Positions 19,059-30,960 of a DNA stretch of 64,000 nt are shown piece after piece. The notes beneath the pieces are model-generated. The model was not told where the DNA came from, did not search any database, and saw only the letters and a list, made by a program, of their open reading frames with translations. This stretch comes from Pseudo-nitzschia pungens (Eukaryota > Bacillariophyta > Bacillariophyceae > Bacillariales > Bacillariaceae), in the NCBI GenBank assembly GCA_037355855.1, contig CM074763.1:3224001-3288000 (forward strand), written 5' to 3'. Made by a program: the position numbers and the translations under genes. The first letter of the stretch is position 1, and each line of letters begins with the position of its first letter.

Positions 19059-19536
19059 ATTCAACTTCTAATCGTTGTGAAAAAATAATGACAAGCACGA
19101 GATCATAATAAGAATATCACGGATACGGTACGTGAGGTTTATGCTTTCATTCCCGCCGGGAGAAGATCGAAAAGTCGCTTTGTTTTCGTGCTTTTAAAAA
19201 TTCGAATGCATGGTAAATAATAATGGTGACATGACAGCGTATCGAATACGCAGGACTAGTACAGTATCTACGAGTAATTAGTCGTACCGGTAACTTGTTT
19301 AAAAATCTTTTTTGAGAATACTTCTTAGTACTAAGATTTTACGTACGGTAGTATGAAAAAATAATAATATGATTGGACCGGGGGGGGTAGTGGAGTTGTA
19401 CAGCATTTGAAAGTCCAATGCACTAAATTGAGGGAAAAGTCCCTTTTTTTTCGATGAGTGTTACTTAGTACTACTAGTACTACCTGTAGTATCATGTAGT
19501 ACTAGTACTACTAAATCAGGGCCCAGCATCCTGTCT
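19059..19536. other. Intergenic AT-rich region
   Basis: No gene seen. Contains a G9 run (19380-19388) and ACTAGTACTACT-type short repeats (19450-19515), a motif recurring near 53.3 kb. Confidence 0.5.
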
Positions 19537-19810
19537 TGCGTTGATATTCCTGCCCGTCGGCACTTTCGATTCGTAGGAATTAATCGTACGTGTACTGAAA
19601 TACCTAGTGGATAGCAATAACAACAATGGCACGTAGAGTGCTGGCAAATCTTAAGTCTACAGAAGATACTGTTTGAATGCTATTACATACAGTCAGATAC
19701 TACAGGATACACGCCAAGAGGTACATCGGGATCGATCAAAAGTGGAGGGCATGATGGTGTTTAATTAGATAAAAAGAAAAGAGTGAGCAAAGCGCTGAGC
19801 TGAAGCGCTG
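19537..19810 (+). mobile_element. Left part of an old solo LTR, split by the copia element
   Basis: It starts TGCGTTGATATtCCtGC and aligns loosely with the first ~290 bp of the LTR at 19811. The homologous sequence resumes at 30412, after the inserted element: the split site reads AGCTGAAGCGCTG/AGCTCC against AGCCAAAGCGCTCAGCTC in the younger LTR. Confidence 0.65.
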
Positions 19811-20740
19811 TGCGTTGATATCCGCTCGTCAGCGGTCTTCAGGGTCTAATCGTAGATAAACATCTTGTACTGCGTACTGGAAAAATAGGGGAAAGCCTTA
19901 ACAATAACAACACATACATCCCTGGCAAAGGGTGAGTCTACAGTGGACCGTTCAAGGTCTATTGCATACACTTAGGTAATACAAGGCACTTCCCTAGAGG
20001 TACATCGGAATCGGTCGTAAGGGAGGGCATGATAGGTGTGTTTATTTTAGAGCATAAAGAAAAGAGTGAATAAAAGGGGAGCTGAGCCAAAGCGCTCAGC
20101 TCTGCATCGTATCGTGACATCGATTCGCTAACTCGCTAATAATAACAGAGCTCCTGTAGCTCTGGTACTGTATCCTACGAGTAGCGTACCGTATCGGAGT
20201 ATCGTAGGTATCTCCGATTAATTAGACCGAATCGTGTGCTAGCTCACTTATGCTAGCACGTTTGATAACTGTTTGGGCCGGGCATCCAGTCATGGTACAT
20301 ATTATACACCAATGACCCGACCCCGGCGGTAGCATCATATCTTAGCATTGGTATCATGGTAGGTTAACATCTTCCAGTATCTCGTAGCCTTAGCAACCCT
20401 AACCCTGTAGCATTTAGCTACACCATAACAGGTGCTTTACTCGGGGTACGTACGATTGGTACAAATCGTACGCGGCGACCCTAGTAAACTCTGCTAGCAT
20501 CCATACTAAACAGGATAGGTCTGCTGCTAAGCCTGCTGCTAAGCCTGTTGCTAAGCCTGTTGCTAAGCCTCTTACTAAGCCTGTTGCTGAGCTTGTATGC
20601 TAGCAATTAGCACACAGCTCTAGCACTCAGCTCAGCACCTGTTACTCAGTTACTGGATGTTGCTGTCTGTAGACCCAGTAGCCCTTCTACACAGGAGCCT
20701 TGCTAGCACAGATCATAGCACCACCTTGAATATCTTCATA
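19811..20740 (-). repeat. 3' LTR of the copia element
   Basis: 930 bp, plus strand TGCGTTGATATCC...ATATCTTCATA. Matches 29482-30411 throughout by eye. Carries a GCTAAGCCTGCT 12-bp tandem repeat (about 20520-20590) and a CCCTAACCCT-like stretch. Confidence 0.85.
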
Positions 20741-21275
20741 GTCCCCGTGATTCATGCTAGTGCCTGTACAAGCAACCATACTGGTCCCCGGAAACTGATA
20801 CTCCCGGGGGAACACCAATACTCTTGCTTGCTGTACCAGGACACTTGGATGGATCATAACAGAAATTCAGGGATGTATCCATGTCACTTGTCAGAGATCA
20901 AACTGCATCAAGTATTGCAGTTCTCTATCAGAGGCCCGGCTGATTCGTAGCAAAAAAAAGGGGGTTGAACCATAGGACGTTTTGCCCTTGGTCCGATTCC
21001 TTAACACATATAAGGACAGATCAATCAGCCTATTGTCTTTCAAGTTTATAGTCCCCGGAACCGGTGTGCCGGAGACTCCCAAATACGTAACATATAACAT
21101 AGGATCATATCGAATCCGGAATCGGAAATCGAAGTGGTCAGGAAGCTCGTATCGAAATCCATTGCGTTCGAACAATCCGAAATCTGCTGCGTTCGATTGC
21201 TTCCGAAAAAAACGAAATCATTGTGTCCGAGCTGCTTGTCAGGGATCGAAGTATCCCAAATAATGCAGCTAATAG
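20741..21275. other. Copia 3' non-coding region
   Basis: Between the RNase H remnant and the 3' LTR. No gene seen. On the minus strand CACGGGGACTA precedes the LTR and may be the polypurine tract. Confidence 0.4.
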
Positions 21276-21618
21276 CTACCACATGCAGCGCTCGCAGTGG
21301 CTCTTCAACATGGGACCATTGAGCAACTTAGTGAATAAATCTGCAATGTTGCTCTCGCCTGGTTCCTTCGCGAAACAGAACTGTTCCAGCAGCAATGGCC
21401 TCACGCTCCTCGTGGTAGGCAACACTGTTGTGCTTTTTGTTGCATGGACTCTTCGGTCTTGTAACGGTCTTCGCCACAATCTCATAGCTCCTGGTAGGAC
21501 CACTGTAATACAGGATACCGATCCAAATCCAAAGAAATAACAAGCAACTCATGCTCTGTGTACCCGGAATAAAGATTTCCGGTTCAATAACTAGATCAAA
21601 GGGACTTGGTACTCGCAT
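21276..21618 (-). pseudogene. Copia RNase H remnant, frameshifted
   Basis: One frame reads KKHNSVAYHEEREAIAAGTV, and an overlapping frame continues GESNIADLFTKLLNGP. Together these are the end of a copia-type RNase H (KxH..YHxxREAI, ADxxTK). The change of frame between them shows at least one frameshift. Confidence 0.75.
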
Positions 21619-22999
21619 GGATCATACAATAGATCACAGTTGGACCACGCCGGTCCCCGAACTGGCTGCTGACAGTTCATTCATCGTGGTTAACATGACA
21701 CAGCTCATTCGTTGTGGTTATTTCTACTGCTTGTCGCGCATCGCCTGTCCGCCTTGGACATGGTTCGTGAGCAAGCTGTCCTCGGAACAGTATAACTGCC
21801 ACTGTTCCACTCGGTCTTCGTAGGAATGCTTGTCGGACTTTTGTCATAGATCCAAAACGCGCTGCTCCTGCAACTCGTTCATTCGTTCGATTGTAGCCAC
21901 TAGCGTCAATCGATTCGTTCAATCATGAGCAAACTGTCCACGGAACAGTAGAGCTGGTATTGTTCCATTTGGTTCGTTCGTAGGTCGTATAATATCGAAT
22001 CACGCCACTCCTGTAGCACAGTCATCGGAACGGCATCTCCTGATTCATGGATCATTTATTCAAAACCACGCTGCTCCTGTAACAGGACAACCGGTTCATT
22101 CGATGGTTGTCCCCGGAACAGCAGTTCTGTATTTGTCGTAGTATCAGACATAACAATTTCGATGCCACAGTTCAATAATGTTCTCAGCGTTGGACCGAAT
22201 TGAATAGGCTTCGATAGATACATTCAATCGATACATTCAATCGATATATTCAATCGATATATTCAATCGATATAATTAATCGATATATTCAATCGATCAT
22301 AGCAATTAGCGTCACTCGTGGCAATCAGCGTCATCCACAGAGTACTTGAATACATTCAATTGTTCGTAGCAATCAGCATCATCCGAAGTACCTGATGGCA
22401 CTGCTAGGGCGTACATTCCGTACGAGCATTTACCATGCGCTCGCCTAGCTGCCTGTCTCGTGTTAACTTCAATGCTGTTTGCAACCGTCTGTTCCGTGCA
22501 ACACTGTTGTGCTCGTAATAGGACGTCATGTCGTAACATCACTGCAGCTCCGGCATGAGCGTTCCTGCTTTGCGACGTTTGCTGCTCTTTCATGTTGCAC
22601 GCAACTTCGTTGCGCTTCCATTGTTCAGCCTACTAGTAATCAACCTGTAACAGGGACAACATGTCCCCGTATCAGTATCATTCCACATATACAGGCTTGA
22701 TTCTTGCAAGGCTCGTACTTGGATAAATCACGGTTTAGTTCACTTGCGGCGGCTCCAACCATATTGGCGTATGCATGCTTTGCTGTAGCGTCGGCGCTCC
22801 ACCTCTAACAGAGACCACACGTCCCTGTAGCTGGAGTGATCATATGCGCATTGCTGTGACTCGTCACACGCAACTCCGTTACGCTTCGTCGTATTGGTCC
22901 AACATACAGCCGTTCCACCTGTAACAAGAACTACACGTCCCTGCAGCCGGAGCACTTGTGTTAGTCTAAGCGTCCTGGTAAGCGGAGCACTGTCAGCAT
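21619..22999. other. Expected reverse-transcriptase region, unreadable
   Basis: By position the copia RT should lie here on the minus strand. No RT motif is readable in any frame. A tandem repeat of about 15 bp (TTCAATCGATA units) lies at about 22205-22300. Confidence 0.45.
22205..22300. repeat. Short tandem repeat with ATCGAT core
   Basis: About six imperfect copies of a 14-16 bp unit containing ATTCAATCGATA, inside the decayed copia interior. Confidence 0.75.
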
Positions 23000-23555
23000 T
23001 CAGGTTGGCAACAATTGTCTTGTATCGGCAGTGAGCCACAGCATTCTGTGTCTGCAGGCTCGTTCCTTGGTAACTGCCGTCTCATCTTTTTCATGGTCTA
23101 TGATCTCATCCAGTAGAGTGAACGTTTGGCCTTTGTCGTCAACTGGAGTTTTCAGCAACAATATTTGCAGTGTACTGCTCCACCGTACCATCAGGGAGCT
23201 GCAAATCGTACATTTGGGTATCAAGGATAGGGTCGATGTTCCTTTTTCCCAGTGGGTTGCCATCCAAATCAGTAGTTCTTGCCTTGACGGTGCACTTGAG
23301 CCGTTCGTCTCCTCTCTGGATCATGACCTTGTTTCCAATATACTCATCGTAGGTATCCCCATCAAGTACGAGCTCATCCACATCTTGAATAGGGGCTTCT
23401 GGTTCCGCTATGGTAGCTGAATCGTCTGGCCATCTATCCTGGTGGTTCTCAAATAGTTCCTCTGGGAGTTGGGGATATGCCTTTTGAAACTGAACATCAG
23501 TGTTCTCAAGCTTGTCCCCGCTCTTGGTTTCGACTGCTTGGTCAAATGAGTCCAT
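23000..23555 (-). pseudogene. Copia integrase-RT linker remnant, frameshifted
   Basis: The frame 23139-23555 includes QMYDLQLPDGTVEQYTANIV, a segment typical of diatom-like copia polyproteins between integrase and RT. The overlapping frame 23000-23263 carries the expected continuation FTLLDEIIDHEKDETAV. The switch of frame marks a frameshift. Confidence 0.7.
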
Positions 23556-25838
23556 TGCTCTCTTGACATCGTGAGCTCTCCACTCTGCTTCCTCAGTGAT
23601 GGCTCTAACAGTGTTAGTGCTTACTGGTAGCGCAGGTTCAGCAATGATCCAGTGGCGATCACAGCGTCCGAGCTTCTCTGTACCGTCAGAGGGATCAGTC
23701 CAATAGACAAAATCATACCACTCGTGTGCTTTACTTTGCCTGATAGCTGCAACAAGCTCACCACAGGATGCCCATATTCGCTTGGGGGATCTCTTTCTGG
23801 CAGTCTTCTTCGGAATGCTTCCCGGCTGAGATGCCCTATGCTGAGCTCTGCTCTGTTCTCATGGGTAAGGATCTTCAGGCCATCAGCGGCTTGCCTCCTG
23901 CTGTGGATAGGGATGAATTCCTCATAGCCCTGGCTGTCGTTCAATCCATAACAGGGGACAGTATGCGGGTTGATAGCAGGGAACGCCATAAGAGGTCAAG
24001 TCCCCATAGGTCTTGGTAGTACTAACAGGAGTACCACGCCATTCTGTCCCCGCTGTCTGATGCGGTGTCTTGCTTGGTCTTCTACTAGTACTTGCGCTCC
24101 TGCGCTATCCGCTGCTTACTGGCTCTTCAGCAGTGGTTCTTAGTACAATGTACTCACGGCAGATGGGCGTCCTGAATACAGGTCCATAAAGAGCGTCATG
24201 ACTGGTTCGACTGCATCGTCGTCCCATCGAACATGCTTGTAAACGGATGACAGGCACAGGAGAACTGCAACGGGGATCCAATTCAAAGCGCTCGTGTCCA
24301 TCAGTGTATGTGCGCTCGGACAGAGGGGATGCAGGGCGTTGATTGTAAGACTTGGTACTGAATCCACGTCTACATCGTCCCCGCAAGTCTTCAAGGAATC
24401 GCCCGAATAGATAGAATAAAACCGTGCATCCAAACGGGAGTCGGATGCCATCAGGAATGTTCTTGATAGGCTCGGGCTGTCGGGGTATTAACCTTGGTCT
24501 GGTGTTGCTGCTGTTACTGTACGGCAGAAACAAACTTGGTCGAGTCAGGGGAATAAGGATGTGATTGGTCAATTTCTGATTCTGCTTGCTGGAATCTGGA
24601 ACTCGTTCGGTTCCAGGGTTCATTCCTGGTAGCAATGACGTGGTAACAGGTCTCCATCTCGTGCTTCATGAAGGTGGGGAAGTAGGAAACAACACCATTA
24701 AGCAGAAGCTTAATATCCAATGTCGGGGGTTCCTTCATCCCCATCCTCAGCAGTATGCTCGATATGGATTGAATGAGAGGACTTGGGGTCAAACTGTCTT
24801 GTCCACTCGATCTGTCTCGTCCACTCGATCTGTCCACAGTCCCTAATTCAGTTGGGACAAATCAGGCTGTGCTGTAGCCTGTCCCCGTAACATAAAGTCT
24901 CGTGGGAATAAATCTTCCAGGAAAATCATGTTGCAACTAGCAGCTGTCGTATCTGCACGACTATCCAACTCACAGTTGCTCTCTGCAGACCATGCTGATC
25001 TTGCTGCTGGTACATTGATTTGATACGCCAATGCCGAGACGGATCGACCGCGATACACGTCTAACATAGTACATCGGGGCAGGTCTATCAACGAGCGTCG
25101 TTACTGTCGCTCATAGCATGCTGCCCTTGCTCATATCTTGTATCAGTCATCCGCATATTTACCACTCTGTATCCTCTATTCTTGTAAGTCACGAGCGCTG
25201 TGACGTCACATCGCTCCTTACGTTAGATCGCCTTCAGTTCAATGCGCCCTGTCTACTAACAATGTGCTGCGGGTCCAAGCTGCGCTTTACGCTACACGTC
25301 CATGCTGCGTTTGTTCCTTTGCTCCCGCCAATCCTTTTAGCTACTGTAGGCTTCTCTCCTGTCAGGGCATCGATGTTGTCCTCTTGTTGCTGCTACTGCT
25401 TTTTTGCCGCAAGGACAGGCATAGACATCGTTGTCCCCGCTGTTCTTCAGGGAGAGAGGATCAATCGGTCAACGCTGCATCTAGCGTCTGCTGCGAATCT
25501 TCGCGTCTAGCGGCTGCTGCTATCGATCCGTTGCTATGGATCCGTCGTTCCGGGATACAGCAATCGCTCCTGCGCTTTTCAGTGTAGGTTTGGGCGTCCG
25601 CTCGTAAGGCAATCTTTCTTGTAGATCAGTCGTCGGGCACTACCGATGACACCTTTTCTTCTGTTACGAGCAAAGATGGGCTTCTTGTTGAGGATGCTGT
25701 TAGTTTCAGAGATACTTTTTGCAAATACTCGCAAGCATACAGGCGCTTCAGCCGTCGAACTCGTCGAACGTCATAAACGCTCAGATTCGCTGTCTATAAG
25801 ACATACAGGCCTTGTAGCCTTCAATCCTTCCGGATCCA
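23556..25838. other. Copia interior without recognisable genes
   Basis: Several minus-strand frames of 80-176 codons overlap here (for example 24105-24635), but none shows a domain I recognise, and they look like remnants or chance. GTCCCCG recurs many times. Confidence 0.4.
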
Positions 25839-26825
25839 TCAATTGCGAACGTCGCAATCTTCAATTCCTTCAATATCACCGGATACCATATCCAATTGAA
25901 AAAATTGCAATGGTTGGATGATGGAATCGCCCTCTGCCCGCATCCTGGTTCCTGCTGTTGTTGCCGTCGTCTTCGTGTGCGTCCTATCCCAGTACTTGTT
26001 TCGTTTGGTGGCCTTGAGAATCCACTTCTTCCTTTGTAGTACGTGGTGGATCCACCATCGGAACGCTGGCTGTTCTGAAATCTTGGCGGATACAGCGTAC
26101 TCGGCGGTATGTATAGGGAAGGACTCTTTCAGGTCACTCAACTTACACCATGATTTAGTTCCGTCTTTCCAACTAACGAGCAATCGCCATCCTCTCGTAG
26201 TAGGCTTGGGAACTTTACAACCGTACTTGTTGGTGATCATGGCATCTTGCTTCCTGACGGCGGATCCATCCTTCTCATGATCGATGATCTCGTCCAGTAG
26301 AGAAAACATGCGTCCGTCGTCGTCGATTTCGCTGTACATACTCTCAGCTTGGAGGATATGAGGACTAGCTCCTGCAGGTGCAGGAGCAGCAGCAGGGGCA
26401 CGAGCGGCGACAGCAGGGGCGGCAGCAGCAGCAGCTTCAGCAGCAGTCCGAGCTGCATTCTCGTTGCGCACTGCTCTCAGTTCTTCAGCAACAGCAAGCA
26501 GGATCATGTCAGATCGAGGTTGGGTGTCAAGGTTCGGTTCTTGCTGGATCCTGGAGACTCCAAACGCAGCAGGAGCAACAGGAGGGACTCCAGGTGCTCC
26601 GGCAGGGGGCAGCGCTCCAACAACGGAGGCGCCAGCGACTCCACGGACAGCTCCAGTGGCGCCGGCTCCAGCTCCAGGGGCAACTCCAGGCGGAGGAGCG
26701 TCGCCTCCAGGGACAGCGCCGCCTCCAGTGGCAGCGCCGCCTCCAGGGGCAGCGCCGCCTCCAGGGACAGCTCCAGGAGCGCCGACTCCAGCGGCGGCGG
26801 CTTGGCTTCTAGTTTGCTTGGCCAT
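25839..26825 (-). CDS. Chimeric copia ORF: Ala/Gly/Pro-rich start fused to integrase-RT linker
   Basis: 328 aa from ATG at 26825. Residues 1-~155 begin MAKQTRSQ and are a Gly/Ala/Pro repeat region resembling a gag start. Residues ~165-290 are the integrase-RT linker (LLDEIIDHEKDGSAV, RGWRLLVSWKDGTKSW, DLKESFPIHTAEYAV, PAFRWWIHHVL, KYWDRTH). In an intact element thousands of bases separate these parts, so this is an in-frame deletion product or a rearranged copy. Whether it is expressed is unknown. Confidence 0.6.
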   Translation of the reverse strand: MAKQTRSQAAAAGVGAPGAVPGGGAAPGGGAATGGGAVPGGDAPPPGVAPGAGAGATGAVRGVAGASVVGALPPAGAPGVPPVAPAAFGVSRIQQEPNLDTQPRSDMILLAVAEELRAVRNENAARTAAEAAAAAAPAVAARAPAAAPAPAGASPHILQAESMYSEIDDDGRMFSLLDEIIDHEKDGSAVRKQDAMITNKYGCKVPKPTTRGWRLLVSWKDGTKSWCKLSDLKESFPIHTAEYAVSAKISEQPAFRWWIHHVLQRKKWILKATKRNKYWDRTHTKTTATTAGTRMRAEGDSIIQPLQFFQLDMVSGDIEGIEDCDVRN

Positions 26826-27292
26826 GATTGTCTTTGCTTGACTTGCTTTGAGTAACTAACTTGCTTCGGATTTCTAAACCAAATTCTTTTGTGGTGGGGA
26901 CTGTCTCCATCCAAGTTGTCGATCGAAGGTCCGCGTCGATTGTTCCGTACTCGACAATTCCGAAAGAAAAGGTATCACGTATCACGTCAGCATTGGTGTC
27001 AACAGTTTCGTGCCGACGTCTTCGAAGAAAGGTACCCACATCGATGGTTCCGATTCGATGGTTGGTTACGACCAAAAGAGAAGAATTCTATTCGGTCTTT
27101 CTGCTCTGGACCAATCGATTTGATTCTGAGATATGACAGATCTCAGGGTTCTTGGCTTGTCTGATTCCAAATTCCCTTGGCTAAAAATCAAAATCGATGG
27201 TATAGCAGGTTCGAGGTTGTCTGCGCCCCGTGAGGTTGTCTGCGCCTCATTGTTTCGGATGGGCCTGACGTCATGTCCTTGGTCTGCTGGAC
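26826..27292. other. Copia region upstream of the chimeric ORF
   Basis: No convincing gene. It runs up to the target duplication of the truncated LINE. Confidence 0.4.
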
Positions 27293-27312
27293 ACTGTCTT
27301 CACTGGGAAGTA
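27293..27312. repeat. Target-site duplication of the truncated LINE (left)
   Basis: Exact 20-bp copy of 29046-29065. Confidence 0.92.
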
Positions 27313-29045
27313 ATAATAATATACGTATTTAAATAACTTTAATCACCAAAGGTGAAACTAAATTACTCAGTCTGTAGCCAGACTTTAACGTCGCCTCCAT
27401 CATAGAGTCAGGACCCCAAGTGGCAGAACGACAAATTTTCAAACAAACCTTGAACATCAAGCAGGGGAAGGACAAACAAGTCCCACAAAAGAGGGACTTG
27501 AGAGAAAGTGAAATGGGAATGAAGATATTGGGATAAGATCCAGTATCAAAAGGGATGGGACAGGATAAGAAGCAGGAACAGAAGACAAAACCAAGGTACA
27601 AAGTGTAATCAACCCTGAGGTCCAGTAAGCCAGGCTCTGAGAAGAGCAGCTTCTTGTTGGTATGGCTGCACTGGTGGGACAGGCGCTGCATACTGCTTCC
27701 TTGCAAGGTGGATGGTTGCAAGCCACTGCCGCTTGGCAGTCAGGGTGTAACCTTGTAGGACGTGGAAAGGGGTTTGTAACAGGGAGTGTGACTGGGGAAG
27801 TGCACCAGCTGCACCAATTGCCAATTCTGAAGTGATGGAAGCATCAAGAGATTGGTGTTGTTCAGCATCCAGGGTACCCCCAGGACCATGGAGTCGTTCA
27901 TTCCTATAAGTCCAAAGATCCCAGGAGGTAAGAAAGAACTGATGGATGACAGCTGTAGCCCAACGTTTGGGAGAGCGCTTGCTTCCAATGTGGGAGTAGT
28001 AATCAGCCTGGATTTGATACCAGCGAGGAGACCACCTACCAAGAAGCCAGTTGTGCCAGCCAATAGTCCTCTGTGCCCTGACAGCAGACGCAATTGCAGG
28101 GGAGTAGGATGATGGATAAATGGTCTGGCCCTTCCGAACTCTGGTGAGAAGATCCACAATGGCAACAACCAATGATGGATCAGTTTGTTCAACTTCAAGC
28201 CTCTTCTGCAGTGGTCCCTTGAAAGCTGACACACTGTGCTGTACTGCCCCAGTGTCCTTGCAGGAGAGCACATGAGAGACCTTCTCGTTGTCTGCATCAC
28301 ACAATGGGCACCGGGAGTGATCCTGATACTGGTAGTGAAGTAGTTGGTTGCCAACACCAATGCATCCAGAAGCAAATTTGACAAACCACCGTTGCATTCC
28401 AGGAGGTAATCGCTTGAAGGCAGACAGATGGGCACACCAATGGATGGAACTCAAAACAGGTTGTGGAATGGGAATATCATGGTGGGTCTGCCAGTATTGA
28501 AGAAGAGGAGGACCAGAAATGGCAACATGCAGAGCATTCTGATCAAACCTTGAACACTTGCATCCATTGAGAGAAAATGCCCAAGGCTCAAACACAAGTC
28601 TGGGATAGTGATGGGCCGAAGCTCTATGAACAGAGAGAAAGGCCTTTGCCATGCTGTCAACCTGATGATTGCGAAGGGCCCACCAATCAAGAAAGATTCC
28701 AGCTTGATGGCCCTGAACCCACTGAAAGTGCACAGAGATTGGCAGGGCAGAAATCATGTTTCTGATGACATAAACATAGTCAAAAGACTTCTGGGAAATA
28801 ACCAAAGGCCAAGATCCCTGAGCCTGTTTGAGAGCTGTGTCACCATCCAGAGCAATAGTGATAGAGCCAGAAGCAATATCAAAAAGATTCACCAGAGCAG
28901 TGCAACAGGTGAGAACTCCAATGATACCTGCCAGTTCACTCCTGTAGGATGACTGATCCTCAGGGGATCCACTGACAAAATTACAGCCAGTGAGGAACAA
29001 TGAAGCAGTCTTGGTGGAGGTATTGGGTGACAAAATGAATGCAGA
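27313..29045 (-). mobile_element. 5'-truncated LINE copy (1.7 kb) nested in the copia element
   Basis: Same 3' end as the full-length LINE at 31220-42059, closely similar throughout. It is flanked by a perfect 20-bp duplication, actgtcttcactgggaagta, at 27293-27312 and 29046-29065. The 3' tail is (TTA)n. 5' truncation and long target duplications are typical of target-primed reverse transcription. Confidence 0.92.
27609..29045 (-). pseudogene. Truncated LINE ORF2: RNase H and C-terminal part
   Basis: Starts inside RNase H at SAFILSPNTSTK, just after the catalytic DGSF of the full-length copy, and stays open to the same stop. It contains YRSELAG, ALDGDTAL, VQGHQAG and the CPLCDADNEKVSHVLSC zinc knuckle. 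The reading frame runs on by chance into the copia sequence to 29240. It lacks endonuclease and RT, so it is dead for autonomous movement. Confidence 0.85.
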
Positions 29046-29065
29046 ACTGTCTTCACTGGGAAGTA
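29046..29065. repeat. Target-site duplication of the truncated LINE (right)
   Basis: Exact 20-bp copy of 27293-27312. Confidence 0.92.
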
Positions 29066-29481
29066 CGTGGTGGTCTGTCTTCCACGAAAATTCTTTTTCC
29101 AGTGTGGTTCCATCCGTAGTAAGCAAGCGTCCCCCTTGAATCCTGTAAAATAACAGGGAATCATGGACGTTGCTTTCTCCACGTCCGTCTTGCTCCTTCC
29201 CCACCGGACTGAGCCTCCATGGAGCCACCATGATGCTCATCTACTGTATAAACAGGCCCCAGAGGTGGATGTGTGGGCTCCGGTCGTTTCGCGGGTCTAG
29301 GGAAGGGCTCCCCATTAACATCAGGGATCTCACGATGTCAGCTGCTGGTCCAGTTTCAGCTGAGGTTTTACATCCAAGTGTAGGCATGGATGCCAGTGGT
29401 GATCAGCCAGCTGGGTTTCATCACGCGCTCTAGCCGGCGTCCCGGTTCGTAGAAGTGGGTCGAGCGGTGGGTCTGATAAAC
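29066..29481. other. Copia leader region next to the 5' LTR
   Basis: A minus-strand frame from 29240 is open but has no recognised domain. No other feature. Confidence 0.4.
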
Positions 29482-30411
29482 TGCGTTGATATCCGCTCGT
29501 CAGCGGTCTTCAGGGTCTAATCGTAGATAAACATCTTGTACTGCGTACTGGAAAAATAGGGGAAAGCCTTAACAATAACAACACATACATCCCTGGCAAA
29601 GGGTGAGTCTACAGTGGACCGTTCAAGGTCTATTGCATACACTTAGGTAATACAAGGCACTTCCCTAGAGGTACATCGGAATCGGTCGTAAGGGAGGGCA
29701 TGATAGGTGTGTTTATTTTAGAGCATAAAGAAAAGAGTGAATAAAAGGGGAGCTGAGCCAAAGCGCTCAGCTCTGCATCGTATCGTGACATCGATTCGCT
29801 AACTCGCTAATAATAACAGAGCTCCTGTAGCTCTGGTACTGTATCCTACGAGTAGCGTACCGTATCGGAGTATCGTAGGTATCTCCGATTAATTAGACCG
29901 AATCGTGTGCTAGCTCACTTATGCTAGCACGTTTGATAACTGTTTGGGCCGGGCATCCAGTCATGGTACATATTATACACCAATGACCCGACCCCGGCGG
30001 TAGCATCATATCTTAGCATTGGTATCATGGTAGGTTAACATCTTCCAGTATCTCGTAGCCTTAGCAACCCTAACCCTGTAGCATTTAGCTACACCATAAC
30101 AGGTGCTTTACTCGGGGTACGTACGATTGGTACAAATCGTACGCGGCGACCCTAGTAAACTCTGCTAGCATCCATACTAAACAGGATAGGTCTGCTGCTA
30201 AGCCTGCTGCTAAGCCTGTTGCTAAGCCTGTTGCTAAGCCTCTTACTAAGCCTGTTGCTGAGCTTGTATGCTAGCAATTAGCACACAGCTCTAGCACTCA
30301 GCTCAGCACCTGTTACTCAGTTACTGGATGTTGCTGTCTGTAGACCCAGTAGCCCTTCTACACAGGAGCCTTGCTAGCACAGATCATAGCACCACCTTGA
30401 ATATCTTCATA
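29482..30411 (-). repeat. 5' LTR of the copia element
   Basis: Same sequence as 19811-20740. Just inside it, on the minus strand, is GTTTATCAGACCCACC; its TATCAGA recalls the initiator-Met tRNA primer-binding site (TGGTATCAGAGC), weak support for the orientation. Confidence 0.85.
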
Positions 30412-30960
30412 GCTGAGCTCCAGATAAAAAGAGAACTCGCTATCTTGTATCGTACAGTATCTTATCAGTACTGTTACCACGTAGACTTGTACAGAGGAGT
30501 AGTGTAGCGTACGGAGTTAGTGTATGGAGTAGCGCTAGCATACAAGCATAGCATACAATCATAGCATACGGAGTTAGTAGCGCTATTACTACTAGCGCTT
30601 GGATTAGCGTTAGCGTTGGCTTGCTTGCAACTGTATGGGCTGGGTATCCAGTTATAGTATAGATCGTACAGTAACGACCATACCCTGACGGTAGCATTAT
30701 AGGGTAGCATGGTATGATAGCATACCAGATACTCCGTGTCTCGTAATCAGTTAGCATTAGCATCCCCCTAACCTTGTAGCACTGAGGAGCTACAGCGTAT
30801 GCTAGCAGATGCTGTACCCAGGGTTTTGTAACTGGTACAAATCCTACACAATGACCTGGGTCACTTGACTGTAGCACCCCATAGCATTTTTGCTAAGCCT
30901 GCTGCTAAGCCTGCTGCTAAGCCTGCTGCTAAGCCTGCTGCTAAGTCCTGTAGATCTCCC
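30412..30960 (+). mobile_element. Right part of the old solo LTR
   Basis: Resumes the old LTR after a GCTG duplication. It shares with the younger LTR the segment GGGCTGGGTATCCAGT, the CCTGACGGTAGCAT block and the GCTAAGCCTGCT 12-bp repeats. The right limit is unclear. Confidence 0.55.

Larger units (their letters stand above)
19811..30411 (-). mobile_element. Ty1/copia LTR retrotransposon with decayed interior and nested LINE
   Basis: Two 930-bp direct repeats, identical by eye, bound 10.6 kb. Pieces of copia polyprotein lie between them on the minus strand: a gag-like start fused to an integrase-RT linker (25839-26825), another linker piece (23000-23555) and the RNase H tail (21276-21618). 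The 5' LTR is therefore the right-hand one. A 4-bp GCTG is duplicated at the outer edges (19807-19810, 30412-30415). No reverse transcriptase can be read and the visible domains are frameshifted or out of order. A truncated LINE inserted at 27313-29045. Confidence 0.75.
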
